A stretch of 29,909 bases of DNA from assembly GCA_016705125.1 (NCBI GenBank), contig JADIYW010000014.1, positions 1 through 29,909 of the forward strand, in the 5' to 3' direction. The notes below the pieces were generated by a model that saw nothing but the letters and a program-made list of their open reading frames with translations, searched no databases and was not told the origin of the DNA. The stretch comes from Bacteroidota bacterium (GTDB taxonomy: Bacteria > Bacteroidota > Bacteroidia > Chitinophagales > JADIYW01). Both the position numbers and the translations under genes were made by a program. Shown one piece after another: positions 27,932-29,909 of this stretch (positions are counted from its first letter, which is position 1; the number at the start of each line of letters is the position of its first letter).

Positions 27932-28416
27932 CTATTCATTTAGCCTTATCAATCTATCATCAAATGAAAAAGGTGCAATTTCTTTGATTTTTACAAATTT
28001 ATCAAATTCAGGATAATTGGGATTCAAAAGCACATTGTATTCTGTATTATTCGGAAATGGTAAGCTGCCGAGGGCACACTCAAACCTAAGCTAGCTTTGG
28101 ATTTGAGCCAGTTTGTACCTTTTTCAACTATATAGTCTGGCGTTGGGTAGGCATTCCAATTTGGTGGCAAATCCGCCTCATTTATTACCTCTAATTTGCC
28201 ATTTTGACTTTCAAATTCCAAAACAAGCACGCTAAATCTATCTTTTATTAAACTTAGTTTGGTATGACATAGCACTTCTAAAAAGGCAAGCGAAAGAGAA
28301 TTAGACGTATAAATTGCTGCCTGACCTATTGCATTCCACCTTCCACCATATAATCTCGCTCCTTCACCACTTAAATCATCCACAAATTTATGGCTACTCA
28401 ACCTATATAATAACAT
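27932..28416 (-). CDS. RES-domain toxin of a type II toxin-antitoxin pair (one frameshift)
   Basis: Residues 1-117 are in one frame; after a slip near 28052 the protein ends LPFPNNTEYNVLLNPNYPEF, FSFDDRLIRLNE-stop, total about 161 residues, the usual RES size. Key motifs are YRLSS at the N-terminus, the Arg in GARLYGGRWN, the Tyr in AAIYTSNS, the Glu in LAFLEVLCH, and SVPSA followed by NVLLNP. RES toxins degrade or phosphorolyse NAD+, which arrests growth. The start lies 2 bp after the antitoxin stop. Confidence 0.88.
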
Positions 28417-28418
28417 AC

Positions 28419-28883
28419 CTATGCGTAAACTCCGTATTCAATGCGACCCAATTGATTCATTATTTCCTGAACACCAAAACCTGTATCTAAATAATCGAGA
28501 GGCTTATTATTGCCTAAAGCAATTAATGGAGTGCGCAACCAATCATTAAAATCTAACTTATTTTGGAAAATTGCTATGCCCTTTTGTGCCAATAAAATTA
28601 AATAAATAACTTGTTGAGAAATATGAATGCCCAAAACGGAGGTATCATCCTTTCGCATAAGGGTACGTGAAGAAAACCAATAGCGACTAATTTCTTCTAA
28701 ATCAAGCAAATAAAAGCCATTTAAATCATCTATTTCCTTTCTACTAACTCCTTACAGAGCTAAACCAATGGAAGATGTCCTAATGGAAGAAGCCTCAGAT
28801 TTGCGCGTTTGCTTAGTATAATAGGCTAATAATAGCTCTCAAATATTCTAATTCTTTTTAGGTATTTCTGGTTGCTTTTCCAT
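28419..28883 (-). CDS. Xre/ParS-type antitoxin of the RES toxin (frameshifted N-terminus)
   Basis: The last 96 codons are intact; upstream, GVSRKEIDDLNGFYLLDLEE precedes them in the same frame up to a stop near 28753. Further slips carry it toward ATG 28883 (MEKQPEIPKK), about 154 residues, normal for the family. The HTH region reads LEEISRYWFSSRTLMR, and the C-terminal toxin-binding domain (DUF2384) has DFNDWLRTPLIALGNNKPLDY, then LGRIEYGVYA. It neutralises the RES toxin and probably represses its own promoter. Exact start is uncertain: ATG 28890 is close by in another frame. Confidence 0.8.
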
Positions 28884-28900
28884 CTGTCATTTTTATATTA

Positions 28901-28946
28901 CAAATATAATACTATTTTGGCAAATGTCAATTTTTTTTTGACATTT
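28901..28946 (-). promoter_or_regulatory. Promoter and operator of the RES-Xre toxin-antitoxin operon
   Basis: On the minus strand, TTGACA then 19 bp between TTG and TATATTTG (plus 28901-28908) gives a well-spaced Bacteroidota promoter. A perfect inverted repeat with arms AAATGTCAA (28922-28930) and TTGACATTT (28938-28946) and a 7-nt spacer covers the -33 box. That fits autorepression by the Xre antitoxin. Confidence 0.65.
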
Positions 28947-28995
28947 TTTTTAAAATTTACTCAATTTCCTAAAATGTAGAGAAAGCAGTCTAAAG

Positions 28996-29083
28996 GTTAG
29001 TAATTAGTAAATAGTGAATGGTGAATAGTAATTAGTGAATAGTAATTGGTAATTGGTAATTAGTAATTGGTAATTAGTATTTA
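28996..29083. repeat. Short AT-rich tandem repeat (GTAATTAGTAATTG-like)
   Basis: Degenerate 7- and 14-bp units of the type TAATTGG/TAATTAG/GAATAGT run for about 88 bp. They lie upstream of the toxin-antitoxin promoter and hold no coding sequence. Confidence 0.75.
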
Positions 29084-29109
29084 AATTATTGGATACTTTT
29101 TTAATCATT

Positions 29110-29410
29110 TATTCTTGCTTCTTGGTTCTGGAATCAACTAAATATTTACCATTAAACATTTCATAAATTTTGGTTTCATTAAGCATTAACCATCCAACAT
29201 TTCTTAAAACTTGTCTCTTGACTCTATTCAACATTAAGCATTAAGCATTAAACATTTCCTTAAATCTTGTCTCTTGACTCTATTCAACATTAAGCATTAA
29301 TCATTCACCATTTCTTAAATCTTGGTTTCATTAAGCATTAAGCACTAACTTCCATTGCTTTTTCTTTATTCTTGGTCTAGATTCTTGAATCTATTAAAAT
29401 TAAGCATTTT
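29110..29410. repeat. Degenerate ~55-bp tandem repeats downstream of the dehydrogenase gene
   Basis: About five units share a CTTG(T/G)(C/T)T… box and CATTAAGCATTAA. The clearest starts are at 29210, 29265 and 29321, spaced 55-56 bp, with more diverged units on both sides. They fill the whole gap after the dehydrogenase stop at 29411. There are no unique spacers, so this is not a CRISPR array. Confidence 0.7.
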
Positions 29411-29909
29411 TTAATACTCATGCGGCAATACCAAATCAATTTCCTCTTGCCAAGGCAATCCATATTTACTCAACCTGTGCCATAAACTGATGAGGATCAT
29501 TTCTTCGGTATTAAACACCCCTGGTTTCATCCAACGCCTTCCAACATCAATTTAGCTCCCAACATGGCAGGCAATCCTGTGGTATATGATACACTTGAGC
29601 CTCACAATCGGTATAAGCATCTTGGTGTTTACAATTTATTCCATGTCGCCCGCATTACAATCAATGATATCTAAATAATGGATTTCATCAAAATGGTGTT
29701 TTGCAGCATGCGCTACATAAATTTGGCTTTGACCAGGATCAAACCCACAGCCCAACAATGCCATCAAACCCTTTTCTTTAAATCTTTCTTGATAAGCCCA
29801 TTGCCAACTATATTCAAATTTAGCCCATCTAGGCTCATAATTGGCAGTATCCAAATAATGTACACCAGTTTCAAGGCAAGCATCCATTATCGTTAAATCC
29901 TGGTAAGGC
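29411..29909 (-). CDS. Carboxynorspermidine/carboxyspermidine dehydrogenase (saccharopine-dehydrogenase family), 5' cut by window, apparent internal deletion
   Basis: The intact frame 29887-29636 reads MDACLETGVHYLDTANYEP, then ALLGCGFDPGQSQIYVAHA and FDEIHYLDIIDCNAGD, typical of Lys1-like enzymes that make carboxy(nor)spermidine from diamine and aspartate semialdehyde. Immediately afterwards (nt ~29635) the sequence jumps, with several slips, to CKHQDAYTDCEAQ, SYTTGLPAMLGAKLMLEG, PGVFNTEEM and YGLPWQEEIDLVLPHEY-stop at 29411. In the homologues I know, the central catalytic region of well over 100 residues lies between these two parts. It is missing here, by real deletion or assembly collapse. 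Confidence 0.8.

Noticed and set aside
29110..29410. Possible CRISPR array from regular ~55-bp periodicity
   Set aside because: The whole unit is degenerate and there are no constant repeats with unique spacers, nor cas genes; it is an AT-rich tandem repeat.

Overview
The window comes from an AT-rich Bacteroidota genome, most likely a Saprospiria/Chitinophagales-type organism. The evidence is C-terminal domains for the type IX secretion system (T9SS type A and type B/gliding-motility type), an 'ENKGQW'/SBBP surface protein, an OmpA/PorT-like barrel, a lysine-biosynthesis-like polyamine route, and repeated TATATTTG (TAnnTTTG) -7 promoter elements with little Shine-Dalgarno signal. Many conserved housekeeping genes are split by single-base indels at homopolymers. 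Joining the frames restores normal families, so these are most simply consensus errors of the assembly and not pseudogenes. Indels are dense at about 8.6-16.4 kb and 26-29.9 kb, and rare at 16.5-25.7 kb.

Layout. 1-8435 (minus): start of a secreted protein, preceded by one giant (~2690 aa) secreted T9SS type A protein built of two duplicated supermodules. 8639-10001 (minus): a helical Bacteroidota protein of unknown function. 10404-12519 (plus): bifunctional enoyl-CoA hydratase/3-hydroxyacyl-CoA dehydrogenase of fatty-acid beta-oxidation. 12571-13445 (plus): bestrophin-like channel. 16440-13467 (minus): operon of saccharopine-dehydrogenase-like reductase, DedA membrane protein and RlmL-type 23S rRNA methyltransferase. 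16517-16867 (plus): small HExxH protein. 16974-17630: NarL/LuxR response regulator. 17726-22180: ~1484-aa surface protein with SBBP propeller, PKD domain, nine 51-residue two-cysteine repeats and a T9SS type B signal.

The most interesting region is 22.2-24.8 kb. Two cassettes in tandem share a ~307-bp block containing a promoter element, a palindrome, an 18-codon small ORF and the first 23 codons of a protein, then diverge completely. The first encodes a 189-aa protein with a zincin HExxH motif followed by an overlapping lipoprotein. The second encodes a 166-aa unknown followed, 1 bp later, by a multi-pass membrane protein. This looks like modular effector/immunity cassettes with exchangeable tips behind a common leader and N-terminal tag.

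25-30 kb: an outer-membrane barrel; a chimeric ORF in which the first ~32 residues of an IS200/IS605 transposase run into a T9SS type B domain; a DUF1232 protein; carboxynorspermidine decarboxylase (nspC); a RES-Xre toxin-antitoxin pair with an operator over its promoter; AT-rich tandem repeats; and the 3' part of the carboxynorspermidine (carboxyspermidine) dehydrogenase gene that should partner nspC but seems to lack its middle.
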